Shown here one piece after another: positions 34,030 through 45,511 of a stretch of DNA of 64,000 nt. The stretch lies in assembly GCA_947069175.1 (NCBI GenBank), contig CAMTDV010000017.1, positions 53,887,137 through 53,951,136 of the forward strand, in the 5' to 3' direction. A program made the translations under genes and the position numbers. Source of the stretch: Scalesia atractyloides. Lineage: Eukaryota; Streptophyta; Magnoliopsida; Asterales; Asteraceae. The notes under the pieces are model-generated. The model worked only from the letters and a program-made list of their open reading frames with translations, did no database searches and was not told where the DNA came from. Each line of letters opens with the position of its first letter. Position 1 is the first letter of the stretch.

Positions 34030-36010
34030 CTATAACAGTTCCTCTTGCATTGCTTGTACCCAGTTTTCAATGCCTAAATCTTCAGAAACACTTTTTGGCT
34101 CCATCTGGGATATGAAACATGAATAGTAGCAATACTCTTGTATTGGAGCAACGCGAGTGTAGAAACAAATCAAAGCTTTGTTTATTTGACTTCGTGTTCT
34201 CACACCAGCTTGTAATTCGCCTATTATAGAATTTAACGGATGATAAGAATATGATATTGGTATCACTTTGCCTGGAACAACCACAATATTCTCTTGATTT
34301 TTGATATGTTGATCTACCAGTACTTCAACTTCAGGAGCATGACTCGGGCTTGCAGATTCATTCAATAAACATGTAATCTGCTCTACTTCTTCATCTGAAG
34401 AAGCTTCTCCATCGGCATCGAATGTTGGAGCCTCATCCGAGTCTGAACTCTATGCTTCAGATAGATTAGGATTCACTGTAGTATTGACTGGTTCCGTAGT
34501 CGGTGTCACTTGATTTGTTTGAATTTCTTGACTACCGCTATTACTTGAACTAGCCTCAAAAGAAGATGATCCCAACGTGGGTTGATTAACCACAATCAGT
34601 CTAACGATTTGCTCTTGATTTGTTGATTGATGAAGATAATACAACGCTGTGATTTCTTCATTGGATGGTTCTTCAGGCAAATCAAATGATTTCCACAAGT
34701 CATGATAGTTGAATAACCATGCATCACCTTTTCTCTGAATAGGTTCTGTACAGTTAAAACAATCAACATGCTGTGCTTCAATGACTCTTCTTAATGAAGG
34801 AACGTAAACTCTTCGTAATGGACTTGCATATCCGACAAAGAAACCTTCGAGTGATTTAGCTCCAAATTTGCCATCCTGATCGATTACAGTACATGGCGCT
34901 CCAAATGGTTCTAAGAACTTCAAATTCGGTTTCTGTCGGTTGATCATCTCAAAACAGGTCTTCTTTGTTGGTTTTACTGTTAAGACTCTGTTGAGTGTGT
35001 AACAAGCCTTTGTAAGTGCTTCACTCTAGAAGCTGACTGGAAGCTTTGAGTCTGCAAGCACGGTTCTTGCAGTTTCGATAAGCGTCTCATTCTTCCGTTC
35101 AGCGACACTGTTTTGCTGCGGAGTGTAGGGTGCACTAAACTCGTGCAAAATCCCTTTAGCATTGCAGAATTCCTTCATTTTGGTGTTTTTGAACTCAGTA
35201 CCGTTGTCGCTTCTAATACGTCATATCGGAAGATGGTACAGGTTCTCAAGTTTCTTGAAAAGAATCACCAAATTTTCAAACATCTTATCTTTTGATTCTT
35301 GGAAGAAAACCCACGAGTATCGGGAATAATCGTCTGTAACTACTAAGCAGTAGAGATCTCCATAGATGCTTTGGACATTCACTGGACCAAAAAGATCCAT
35401 ATGAAGTCTTTCGAGAGGCAACTTTATCGAATTGAGAATCTTTTTCAGATGAGATTTCTTGATCTGCTTTTCCTTTTTACACTCGAGGCAATTATCTGAC
35501 ATATGAAAACCTTTCAGATTCACACCTTCTACCAAATCGTTATGCACCAAATGATTCATCTTTCTCAGGTGAATGTGGTCCATCTTTCTATGCCATAAGA
35601 TTGACTCCTTCTCAGTAGCTTTCGAGACAAAACATTGTGCCATTTTTGAAGAAGTATTAGCATTTCCCATGTCAAGAACATACAAATCATTCTCTCTTGG
35701 CACACGCATGAGTATCCACTCGTCTGGTATTTTGAAACCCAGTTTGATTATCATGCATTCTTTATCGTTGAAGTGGACGGTAAACTTTTTATAAAAAAAT
35801 TGAGAAATACTCAGAAGGTTGTTCTCAAGCTCTGCAATGTAGTTCACTTGATCAAATGAAACAACTCCGTTTGAGAGCTTTCCCTCAACGATAATCCTTC
35901 CACCTTGGTTTCCAGCAAATCCAACATATCCGCCATTGATAGCTTTTATGTCGAACAAGAGTGCTTTCATTCCTGTCATATGTCTAGAAGCTCCACTATC
36001 CAGAATTCAC
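34030..36010 (-). pseudogene. Protease-integrase of the SIRE-like element
   Basis: The protease active site ILDSGASRHMTGM lies at about 35970-36006 and is intact, but the preceding Trp codon is TGA (36007-36009). The zinc-binding integrase start (WHRKMDHIHLRKMNH, CLECKKEK) is followed by the core with Asp in LHMDLFGPV, Asp in RSDNGTEF and Glu in QQNSVAERKNE. In-frame stops lie near 35220 and 35025. The C-terminal part (34450-34947) has the GFFVGYA motif. Confidence 0.9.
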
Positions 36011-39000
36011 TTGGAAAATACGGATCTCTAGAGCCCCTGCACATTTCAACAATTAGTTAAACAGCACGACCCAAGCCTTCTTGGTCTTCGGTTGAATTGG
36101 ATAACCATCATCGTAATCAAATTCACATTCGTCAGCATAATCGAATTCATATTCATCATCTGGATTTTCTATGATGTTTATGTTTGAAAACTTCACTTTC
36201 TTGTTATCTTTCAAACTATTACCACTTGTAGTTTTGATAGTTTCAGACTTGATTTCATATTTTGATTCTTTCCTGTTATCACTAGTCTTAACAGGCTCAG
36301 ACTTAGTGATTTCAGATATTGTTGACCTTTTCTTCGCAACCCAGGCTTGTGATTTTATGTTAACCTCTTTGATGTAAAACTTTGTTTCAGTTGCTTTTGA
36401 AGATTCACCTTTTTTCGAAAATTGAATTTACAAACTTCTTTTCAGATTTGGGTTTATCTTCAAGTTTTGATTCTTTCTTTTCAAAATCTTTACAGGTTTT
36501 ACAAACTCTGGTTGCTTTGGTTTCACAACATTTGACTTTCTTTTCTTCGAAGATAGGCTGGTTTTGACATTGGACACTTGCGTGCAATATGACCAACTTC
36601 GTTACACTTGAAGCAAGTTCGATTATCATGTGAATGTCCACTAGTGGATTTTATACCACTTGTGGCTTTCGCCTTATCTCGAAGTTCTTTCTGTTTCTTG
36701 AATTCATCGTTTGATTGTTTTCCGATCAAACTCTCCTCGTGAACCGTGCTTGTCCCATAAACAAATTTCATGTTTTTATCTTTGTATTCATGAAATGGTG
36801 ACAATTTCTTTTTCGGTTCATCAGATTCCTCTAAACCCAACCCAGCTCTCTGGTTTTCCGGATGATCACCACCATTCCTTAGGTATTATTGTAATTTCTT
36901 TTGGGTTTTGAATAGAATTTCTTTTCATTTTTCTCCAGGTCATCTGATGTGACTTCAACCAGTTTAACAGTTTATCCAATTGATCTTCTTTGACGTTCCG
37001 AATCGGAAAACTGTCATCAAAGTATAATCTATCAGATTCCTTAACCTTGTACATGACAACGTTAGGATCATCCTCCGATGATGTATCGTCATCTTCGGAA
37101 TTTGTGTCAGAACTGTTCAAACTAGATGTGGCGCTATCAAAGCTGCCCTCATTAGAATCATTCAACCACCTTTTTCACTACCGCATTGTCATCATCTGTT
37201 TTAGTATAGACTACATCAATGTTTCTCCGGCAACCCGATTTTCTTTTCAGATAACAACTTAATGTTGAGTGCCTTATCCATCCCATCAACTGTTTTGCGA
37301 CAACACTTCTCGCATAGGGGTGGAGGAACATTGCTATATTATTTACCAATTTTCTTTTTAGGTTTTTCTTCCAATGGAATTGTCGGAAGAATGTGATCAA
37401 TGACATACGTGTTACAAGTGTAACTTCTTAAAAGTTGTTGAACACGTTCTGTTTCAATTTTCATGTCCTGGAGTTGTTGTTTGATCTCGGCAATGGTGTT
37501 TATGTAGATGTTTATTGCTTTTTGTTTATCCATTACTGTACCTTTTAGCATTCTTACAGTATCATGTTGTTCGATATTATTTCTATCGAGCCTGGCATAA
37601 TCATCTTTCATTTTGTCATACGCTTCCTTCATTGTACAATAATCGTATTTGAAATGTTCGTTATGTACATTGAGTTCAGCAATGATTTGTGATTCTTTGG
37701 CACATTCAGCACATGGCTCAGTACATTTTGTACAAGGTTTCTCAACCTCTACAATTTGTATTTTGACAACTTCATTTACCTCTGGACCTACCTTGGTTAG
37801 ATTTGCCATCAAAGCTTTATCAGCAATATCCTTGAGGTTTTCAACATTCATTTCTTGAGTAACATCCATGACTTCTTTATCAATAGATTTCTCCTCGGCA
37901 ACTTACTCCTGAGAACTTCCGTCAAAGTGACCTGCAAAACTATCACATGAATTAGGAGATAAAATGCCTTGATTCTGCATGTGAATATACTCCTCTTCTT
38001 CCTGTTGTTGTTGCAGATACTGTTCTAATAAGATATTCTCTAGAGCTGCTGCTTCTTCGGCAGATGTATCGTCAACAATTTCAGCCATCAATGCAACTCC
38101 GGTCTTCTTACCGATATAAGAATTCCAATCGAAACCATCATCTTCGTTCGAAGCAACCATTGCTTTATCAGTATTACTGCTATTTGGCTTTTCCTGGATC
38201 TTAACTTGTGTGTTCTTTGGGAAAGGCTTATACTGAAGTGACTTCTTGTAATATTCGTTGCCCCCTCCAAATGGACTTTGATTTCCCGTGGCTTCAGAAT
38301 TCTTGCATTCTCTTTTAAAATGCCCTTTCTATCGGCATCTGAAACAAGTGACCTTTGATTTGTCAAACCCTAGCTTGTTGCTTGAATTTCCAATATCTCG
38401 GCCAGTGAGTGCAACAAACTTTGTGACTCTTCGAATGATAGAAGCCAGAGACCACTTAATATCCATCAGTTCAAGCTCTTCTTCATCCACCTGATCGTAG
38501 TCTTCAGCAGTCATTTCGGGATTGTCGATCTTTCCAACTACAAGACTCTCATACGATTCTAGAACTGTGGCTAGAAGTGACGTTGTTTTGCAACTTGCTC
38601 AGAAACAACATTGTTTAGATTCACAGCAATGTTACATTTGTACACTTCGGATCAGAATTCGTTTGTTGATTCTGATTTGCTTGACTCTGATAAGAAGCAT
38701 TTGACCCTGTGCTAGAGAACGAAGAGCTTTGTGGACTTTGATCATATTGTGGATATGATTGGTTCTGATTCTGTGGAGAAGAATTCATGTTTGCACTGAA
38801 TGCTCCCTGAATCTTTGGACTTGAAATGTTGTCTTGCATTCCGGTTTTGTAATACAAACCAACATCTTAAACAACATTCGCATTTTTAGATTTTGCGATC
38901 TTTAGAAGTTCCGTTTCATGGCCTTCGAGTTTGTCGATGAATGTAGACAACTTGAAGAATTCCCAATTTGTACTTTCTTTCAGAACCATCAAGTAAGTAG

Positions 39001-39604
39001 TCCACTCTCCGTCAGGTAACGCATCTACAAGCTTGTCGATGTATTCTTGTTCCATCTTCTCAAGACCGTGTCTTCTAATTTGGACTTTTAGATGACAAAA
39101 ACGTTCAATCATTTGTTTCATGGTTTCTCCCTTCAGCATGTTGAAGATATCGAACTCTTTCATAATGAGAGCTTTCTTGCTCTTGATCATCTTCGCGCTT
39201 CCTTGATACTTCTTTTGAAGCGATAGCCAGAGTTCTCTTGCAGTCGTGTATTCCGGTAGCAAGACGAGAATATCTTCTTTGACAGACTGTTGAATGAGAC
39301 TGGTCATCTTTTTCTCAGCTTTATATTCTTCTTTCTGTGTCGTGGAGTATTCGAACTTCTCCAGAACTTGCTGATGTCCATCCAACGAAACTGTATAACC
39401 TCGCTCGATCGACACCCAACCTAGGAAGTGCATGGCTTGAACCCAATATGTAAACTTCTCTTTCCATCCTTCATACTCGTCCATGCTCATTAGCTTTGGC
39501 GGTTTAACAGTCGTGCCCATCTCGTTGTCAAGATTGACTTGTTGGATCACATTGGCTTTTGACGAACCCACTCCGGACGTATAAGCTCTTTGAATATCAT
39601 CCAT
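36011..39604 (-). pseudogene. gag: Gag of the SIRE-like element
   Basis: 38867-39604 encodes the copia gag core (MDEYEGWKEKFTYWVQAM, ARELWLSLQKKYQG, MIERFCHLKVQIRR, YIDKLVDALPDGEW). An in-frame TAA at 38866 is followed by a Gln/Asn/Ser-rich stretch and a first knuckle CFRCR*KGHFKREC with a stop inside it. Then come acidic coiled-coil-like segments and a second knuckle CFKCNEVGHIARKC near 36590. At least six stops or frameshifts break it. The long post-core region is typical of SIRE-type gag. Confidence 0.88.
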
Positions 39605-39665
39605 CGCGAATAACGAGACGTGTACACTGAAAACAATTTAAAACTTTTGAAAGCAATTAGTTTTA

Positions 39666-39998
39666 CTACAAGTTCGGTCGAACTTGTAGTGTAATGAAGA
39701 ATTCAGATTTTTCTATCACAAGTTCGGTCGAACTTATGATTTCTGTTTTGAAAATGTTACTTGAACTTCGGTCGAACTTATTGTTAAAATTCTTGTAAAG
39801 ATCTGTCAAGTACAGGCGAACTTAGCTAAGAGTTTCTTGATTTTTATCAAGTTCCGTCGGACTTGATAAAATATCAATGAATTTTTGATAAGTTCAAGCG
39901 AACTTAGCCAAATTTCAACAAAAATACCTCAAGTTCGAGCGAACTTGGTAAAATTCACTTGAAAAGTAACTTTTTAGCACAAGTTCGGCCGAACTTTA
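39666..39998. repeat. Palindrome array between PBS and gag
   Basis: Eight copies of the AAGTTCG-NN-CGAACTT type start at about 39669, 39719, 39763, 39808, 39848, 39890, 39931 and 39981. Steps are 50, 44, 45, 40, 42, 41 and 50 bp. The array ends 65 bp before the gag ATG. A pyrimidine-rich acceptor-like site (TTGTTTTCAG, minus strand, ending at 39627) lies between array and ATG, as it does before ORF3. Confidence 0.87.
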
Positions 39999-40241
39999 CT
40001 AACAAGTTTGATGAACAAGGTTTTAGAAGACATGATTTTAGCACAATTTTGTCAACAATTCGTTTGATTTTGGTCTCCAATCTTTCAAGGGTTTATCTTT
40101 GTTGTATTTTACATGATATATTCAAAATTGAAAAGATTTTGACCGTGAATTCTTCATTTTTGAGAAAAAGTTAAGAAAAATAGAAGAATGGAGATGAAAT
40201 AGAAGTGTTCTTGTCTTGATTACTATCAAATCAGGCTGTTC

Positions 40242-40257
40242 TAGCTCTGATACGACT
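40242..40257 (-). promoter_or_regulatory. Primer-binding site of the SIRE-like element
   Basis: Just inside the 5' LTR the minus strand reads AGTCGTATCAGAGCTA. TATCAGAGC matches the complement of the 3' end of initiator methionine tRNA (TGGTATCAGAGC), the usual primer for copia elements. Two positions are changed from the ideal. Confidence 0.8.
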
Positions 40258-40630
40258 TGTAGGACCAATCCTCGATGCTAAGGAACCTAAATTTGATATC
40301 TAACGTTCATAATAGTGGAAATATTACGGCGTGTTTACCAAAGACAATAATTAATCAATTAATAGTCAATTTTATTGATGTAACAGTCAAGAATCCAGAT
40401 TGACAGAGCTTCGCCTCCAAGATGCCAAAGTTACAAATGAGTGAGTTCGCCTGTGGGAGACCTAAGTTCGCCCGAACTTGCCTTAGCAAGTTCGCCCGAA
40501 CTTGTCATTACATGACAACTGTGGGCGAACTTGACACTATATTACATAAATACTTCATACAGCTAGCTTATTCAGCTCTATTCTATACAGACTCGATATA
40601 AGACTAAGACATAGACATTATGCACCAACA
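40258..40630 (-). repeat. 5' LTR of the SIRE-like element, TATA deleted
   Basis: It runs on the minus strand from TGTTGGTGCATAATG to GGTCCTACA. Compared with the 3' LTR it lacks about 35 bp around the TATAAATA box (junction near 40442-40446). It has two full palindromes (40464 and 40488) where the 3' LTR has one. The core promoter of the element is therefore missing in this copy. Confidence 0.92.
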
Positions 40631-40631
40631 A

Positions 40632-40720
40632 CTGTTCACAAGGTTAATGAAAAATCAAGATCACACTCTAATTATATCCTAACACAGGAACTACCAGAAC
40701 TTTTTCGATCATTATGTTAC
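40632..40720 (-). other. Predicted 89 nt intron in gypsy B gag
   Basis: On the minus strand the coding sequence ends CCGCAAG|GTAACATAATG at 40720. It reaches CATTAACCTTGTGAACAG, ending at 40632, before continuing with TGCATGG. The segment has in-frame stops. Removing it joins the gag N-terminus to the CTYKTF core in frame. The SIRE-like element inserted exactly at the 3' splice site, so one copy of ACTGT spans the junction on each side. Confidence 0.5.
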
Positions 40721-40779
40721 CTTGCGGGTTTCCAATCTGTATACCACCTTCACCATGCCCCGGAGCACCACGTCCTTGC
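40721..40779 (-). pseudogene. gag: Gypsy B gag, second N-terminal piece
   Basis: This short coding stretch (QGRGAPGHGEGGIQIGNPQ) is the Gly-rich linker between the gag N-terminus and its core. Element C cuts it off from its beginning at 45936-46059, and the predicted intron plus the SIRE-like element cut it off from the core at 16583. The frame is consistent once target duplications are counted once. Confidence 0.7.
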
Positions 40780-41203
40780 TGTAGGAACGTCCACCATTAG
40801 TACATGAACCAAAATTTGTTATCTATTGTCCAATTAGGCGGAAACTAATGACAAGTTAACCAAATAACAAGAATTACTCATTTAAATGTTGTTTTCGTTG
40901 ATCTAAAGTTCAATAAATTCGAGAACCGGATCTGACAGAGTTTTGCCATCTCTGTGCCAAAATCTCTGAAGTTACAAATGAAATCACCAAGGCACCTATA
41001 TATAGTTAAACAAGTTCGCTGGTGAGAGATTGAGTTCGGGCGAACTTCACCTAGTCAAGTTCAGCCGAACTTGACATCACTAAAACCATCTCCAGCGACC
41101 TTAGACTATTTCCCACTTAAATATGCCTCGTTTCTAACAGATTAAGCTCTAATCACTCAGACTCGATATATAATGACGTAGGCAACAGACATATGCACCA
41201 ACA
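40780..41203 (-). repeat. Outer LTR of C, 3' side
   Basis: The minus strand runs from TGTTGGTGCATATGTC at 41203 to GGACGTTCCTACA at 40780. Two palindromes start at 41032 and 41057 (25 bp step), about 25 bp upstream of TATATATAGG (minus strand, near 40998-41005). The polypurine tract CCAAGGGGGAGTC (minus) abuts it at 41204-41216. Confidence 0.92.
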
Positions 41204-43025
41204 GACTCCCCCTTGGATGTTGCCGTAGTCATTGACTTTTAAAATCTCTTGAGTCTTCCGATCTTTATTTCTTGAATAAACTTTAACGTATTGATCTTTA
41301 TATCCTCTTCCTTTTTCTTGAGCTTTGTCTTGATAAAACTTTAATCAACATGCCCCTAGCTTTTAGCTTTAGTATTCAAACTCCCCTTGCTTTGAGCTTC
41401 CTGAGATTTTCAACGTTTTATCCTGCTCCCCTAAAACTTTACTTCTGTTTCAAAGTTCTAAGACATCCAAATAAACATTTCAAATTTAAACTTTGAAATT
41501 ATGTAACATCAACATTCAAATTTCAATCTACCCTTTCAACTTTTCAAGCTTTAGTTATTCAAGTTTAATTTAATGACCTTGAACACTTTTAACATTTAAG
41601 ACTTTTGACATTTTGATAAACTTTTCAAATATGAAATCCACTTGGTTGACCAAGTCCAATTTATTGACCTTGGATAACCAATTTCATCTACTGAGTCCAA
41701 ACTAATGACCTCGGTTTGAAACCGTTGTTATTGAACCAATGTTTTTCTTCAAATTTTAAAGTTTCAACTTAATGAACTTTCTTTTAACACATTTGAGCAT
41801 TTTTTATTTTTCACATATGTCATCAAGATTTTCACTATTATAGCACCTTACCAGACTCCGAAGAACCATTCTCCATCATTGGCTTGTTGAAACTAATGAA
41901 GAAAACAAATCTTTTTGTTTTTTAAAAAAGTTTATGCTAAAACACACTGAAAATCTTTTTGATTTTAATCTGAAAAACAAGTAAAGAAAGTAAACTATGT
42001 CCAAACATATTTACAGACTTATTTTTGTGAATTCGTGTCTAAGGATCATATCAGTTATTTGAGATATATCACCAGTAACGTTGACCTTTGGATGACTATA
42101 AGTTTTAAACTCGTTTACCTAGATTGTCGATATGTTTGTCCATTTAAACTTCAACACATTTCTCAATGTTCCAAGATATGTTAGGTAAGAATTATGAAAC
42201 TTGACTTAACTATGGTTCCCATCTTAGAATATGCTCCCATATCAAGATTCCCCAGATTTCATCTTACATGTGAGTATAGCGTAACTGATATCTGTATCTG
42301 GGTTATGCGAGACCTTGAGAGCTCAGGTTAGTACTACCGTACGGACAAAGAGATGAAGGCTCAACTTTAAGGTGTGTTCCATTTAAGGAATCTTTTCAGC
42401 ACTGCAAATGATTAGATCTTTTGATACTTTTCAGATTTTGCATGCTATTTTTGGGGTTTTTAGCAAAAGCATTATAGAAGTTCTAAGCTATTCGTTCCGC
42501 AAATTCAGAAGAACTTGTATAATACCCCAGATATCAATCATCTATAAAGACCTCGTATCTCAGAATCAGGCAATATCTCAAACAAAATTTTGGAGTACTA
42601 AGTCCATATATCCGGGATTTGTTAATCCACAAGTTTAAGCAGTTGTAAAATTTAGTTTATATCTCGGAAACAATTTACTGAACGTGTAAAGCCTATCGAC
42701 ACATCCACAGTTTGACTTGTTTATCACTTTTAAACTTTGCATTTCTTTAACATACTGTGATAGTCCACTGATGTACTATCATTTCCTTTTTGATAACCAA
42801 ATTCTTTTTGTCTTTTTCGATATTTTTGTACTTTTTGAAAATTTTCATATGTTTTTGAATTTTCAACTTTTTCATATGTTTTTTATTTTTCTAAAATTTT
42901 TCTTACTTCCCCTAAAATCAAAAAATATTTTTGGATTTTAGATTTAAGAAATTCTATTCTAAAAGGATAAAAACCAATGAGGATCACGAGAACTCGTAGG
43001 TGATAACCGAAGCTCTGATACCAAT
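41204..43025 (-). other. Internal region 1 of C
   Basis: It runs from a PBS (TTGGTATCAGAGCTTCGG, minus strand, near 43008-43026) directly into sequence matching the very end of SIRE-like pol and the pol-ORF3 spacer (41630-42985). Several purine-rich runs follow and then a polypurine tract. All of gag and pol is missing between PBS and pol end. I see no coding sequence. Confidence 0.75.
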
Positions 43026-43522
43026 TGAAGGTCCGTGATCAGGCGGTTCTAGACGGAAGTTAATGCATAAACGTATATAACAGTTTCGTAGAATGTTATT
43101 AAGAATGTAGTAGAAGTAGAATGCAGCGGAAGTCTTCATTCATACCGAAAGAGTATACATCTTTATAAGTCCAGCTGCTGGAGTTCCTAGAGAGAATCCG
43201 GCAGCACCTCCCCGTAGGGATGGCAAAAACTTAAACTACAAATGAACACACACACATATATATAGGGAGACAAGTTCGCCGGATGTGCCATAGTCAAGTT
43301 CGGGCGAACTTGTCCTTCACAGGACAAGTTCGGGCGAACTTGACTAAACACACATCAAGTTCGGACGAACTTGACCAATACATGCCAAGTTCGGGCGAAC
43401 TTGTTCCCTTTAACACTGTAAACTCTGTATTTTGGTTATGTGTTCGATTCTAACCTATACAATATTCAACACACACTCAATCTAGCCGATTCGACAAGTG
43501 ACGAACACAAAATGCATCAACA
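43026..43522 (-). repeat. Middle LTR of C, different family
   Basis: 497 bp on the minus strand from TGTTGATGCATTTTG at 43522 to CACGGACCTTCA at 43026. It shares the four-palindrome style but not the sequence of the outer LTRs. Palindromes start at 43296, 43326, 43357 and 43387 (steps 30, 31, 30). A polypurine tract lies on its upstream side and a PBS on its downstream side, so it acts as 3' LTR for one half and 5' LTR for the other. Flanks CCAAT and GATTC do not match. Confidence 0.85.
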
Positions 43523-45511
43523 GATTCCCCCTTGTTCGTTACTGTCTAAGCTTGATCTTGAACTTCAAAACTTTGAGCCGTGTTTGAATATTCTGCAACT
43601 TCAATCAAGGTGTCTGCCGATGTCATCGAAACGCGTCAACAGATTCCCCCTTAATTGATGATCCGGGTTTGTATTATCAACTTTCAATACCGCTGAAATC
43701 TCCAGTTCAGATCTTTGCTTGCATGGTTTCCGACTCCTCTGATTTACTTGACTGACAAATTTTCTCGAATAACCATCAACTCGAAGCTAATCAATGTAGC
43801 AGCTTCTCCATTTCGATGATAACCGCATCCGAGTTCAGTTTTTGAATAAGCGTTGAGCATCGAGAGTTTATTCCGCACACTCCTAAAGTATCAAAAACTC
43901 AACCGGCAATTGACAGAAACTTCGAATCACCGCATCGGAAAACTTCAAATCAACGAATACCCTCGAAAATCCGAAATTCCGATTTCCGTAATCACAGTGA
44001 AGCACCCTTCAGAAAGATTTGATCAGAAAATCGGTAATCTGCCCAATCAGCAAATCTTCATCGGAAACAGATAATCTGGTAAAGCATTGAATCTGAGAAA
44101 CATACGTCTGTGACCAAAATCACGTTCTTCCTCTTCAGTCACAATGCCAGATATATTGCTATCTCCGGTAGACCAGCGCCACTTAATCACCAAACATCAT
44201 CACCCAACGGCGGTTAGTCCAAAGAGAAGAATGATTAATCTGCTTGAAGACTAAGAATAAAGGCCACCAAAGGTTATCATCAGATTCCTTGGTAATTTTG
44301 AAACCATCCGTCTGCGGAGTTAGTCATTAATTCCTAAGATCATCACCGAACTTTTATACGTCCTTAGTTCCTCACTGGTACTAACGACTGCTAATCCAGC
44401 TAACTGTTCCTTCACCGGAGATCAGGACTCTAACCCTTAAGCATCACTCTGTATCATGAACTGAAAACTCGGAACTTCCTGTGATCACCCGATGAATCTC
44501 GATCCTCTTCATTTCCCGATAATCTGCAATCGGTAACCACCCGGATACTGTTGCAGCAGTCACGAATTTCAAAAATACCGGAATCTTCAAATATTGAAAA
44601 GTTTTATTCCCACTCATTTTTGCAAATTCTGACCATACTGAAATTCCCCCCGAAATGTGGATCTTTCAGTATTTAACATTTGCGGATTTAACGTTTAGGC
44701 CAATTACTAGTCACGACACCCAAATGATCAACATTCTGCACCGGTATCAATGACTATCCCGTTATCTTCAAAATTCTGTGACCGTATCACCAAATCTGTA
44801 CTCTAAAACTCTAGACGGTGTCCCCGAACATCCCGATTCGGTCTTTGAAAACTCGAAAAAATTTATATCGCCAAATTTTTTCTGGACACTCATCCCATCA
44901 ATACGATCAACAAAATTTTTCCATGTTTTTTTAGGCTCCTGGGCAATTTCGGGCGAACTTGTGTAAGAATCACTTTTCAACAAGTTTGGGCGAACTTGTA
45001 TCAAAATATAAGAAATTTAAGCAACAAGTTCGGGCGAACTTGAAATTATAATTTCATTAAAATCCAGTCACGTTCGGGCAAACTTGGTTGGCCAACACCA
45101 AGTTCGGGCGGAACTTGTATGAAATGAACAAGTTCGAGCGAACTTGTGCTTAATTTCAGTGAAAATCAGTCAAGTTCCGGCGAACTTGATGAAAAATCAT
45201 GAAAATCTTTGTCAAGTTCGGGCGAACTTGATGAAAAATCATGAAAATTTTTGTCAAGTTCGGGCGAACTTGATCCCCCAAATCAGCCTTTTTTCACATT
45301 TTTTGATCCAGAATCCTTATTTCTGCGGATTTCAAGATGAATCCACCATAGATCTGGTCGAAAATCACTTTCTAACAATCCAATCCGTTCAATTTTACTT
45401 TTCATCCGTGGATTGTATGTTTATTTCAAGTTTTATGTCCAAAACCCCTCCTAATGTCCATAAATGTCCAAATTCATGAGCGTAGGTGATAACCGTAGCT
45501 CTGATACCACT
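43523..45511 (-). other. Internal region 2 of C
   Basis: It lies between the middle LTR and the right outer LTR. A PBS TGGTATCAGAGCTACGG (minus strand, about 45492-45508) is next to the outer LTR. A polypurine tract AAGGGGGAATC lies next to the middle LTR, and a second copy near 43637-43650. No gag or pol motif is visible. Short open frames at 43853-44074 and 44768-45004 have no recognisable domain. Confidence 0.75.
44945..45282. repeat. Nine-copy palindrome array in C
   Basis: Copies start at about 44945, 44982, 45026, 45071, 45100, 45130, 45172, 45214 and 45256. Steps are 37, 44, 45, 29, 30, 42, 42 and 42. The last three sit in a true 42 bp tandem repeat containing GATGAAAAATCATGAAAAT; the others are embedded in unrelated sequence. 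The position in the leader matches the gag-side array of the SIRE-like element. Confidence 0.87.

Larger units (their letters stand above)
16587..40630 (-). mobile_element. SIRE-like Ty1/copia element with post-pol ORF3
   Basis: LTRs of 373 and 377 bp flank a minus-strand internal region, with perfect 5 bp duplication ACTGT at 16582-16586 and 40631-40635. The order is 5' LTR, PBS, palindrome array, gag, protease, integrase, RT, RNase H, long spacer, ORF3, polypurine tract, 3' LTR. Integrase before RT makes it copia. A large ORF after pol fits the SIRE/Maximus lineage. Gypsy D (9.3 kb) is inserted between pol and ORF3, so the element itself is about 14.7 kb. Confidence 0.93.

Noticed and set aside
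39666..39998. Heat-shock elements
   Set aside because: Plant heat-shock elements need TTC and GAA blocks spaced by two bases. Here TTC and GAA are separated by four bases (TTCGGGCGAA), so the match is poor.
43026..43522. Simple nested solo LTR in element C
   Set aside because: Flanking 5-mers CCAAT and GATTC do not match, and a PBS and a polypurine tract flank it directly, which fits a working internal LTR of a chimera better.
43853..44074. 73-codon plus-strand open frame in C as a gene
   Set aside because: It has no recognisable domain, opposes the element and has no sign of a promoter.
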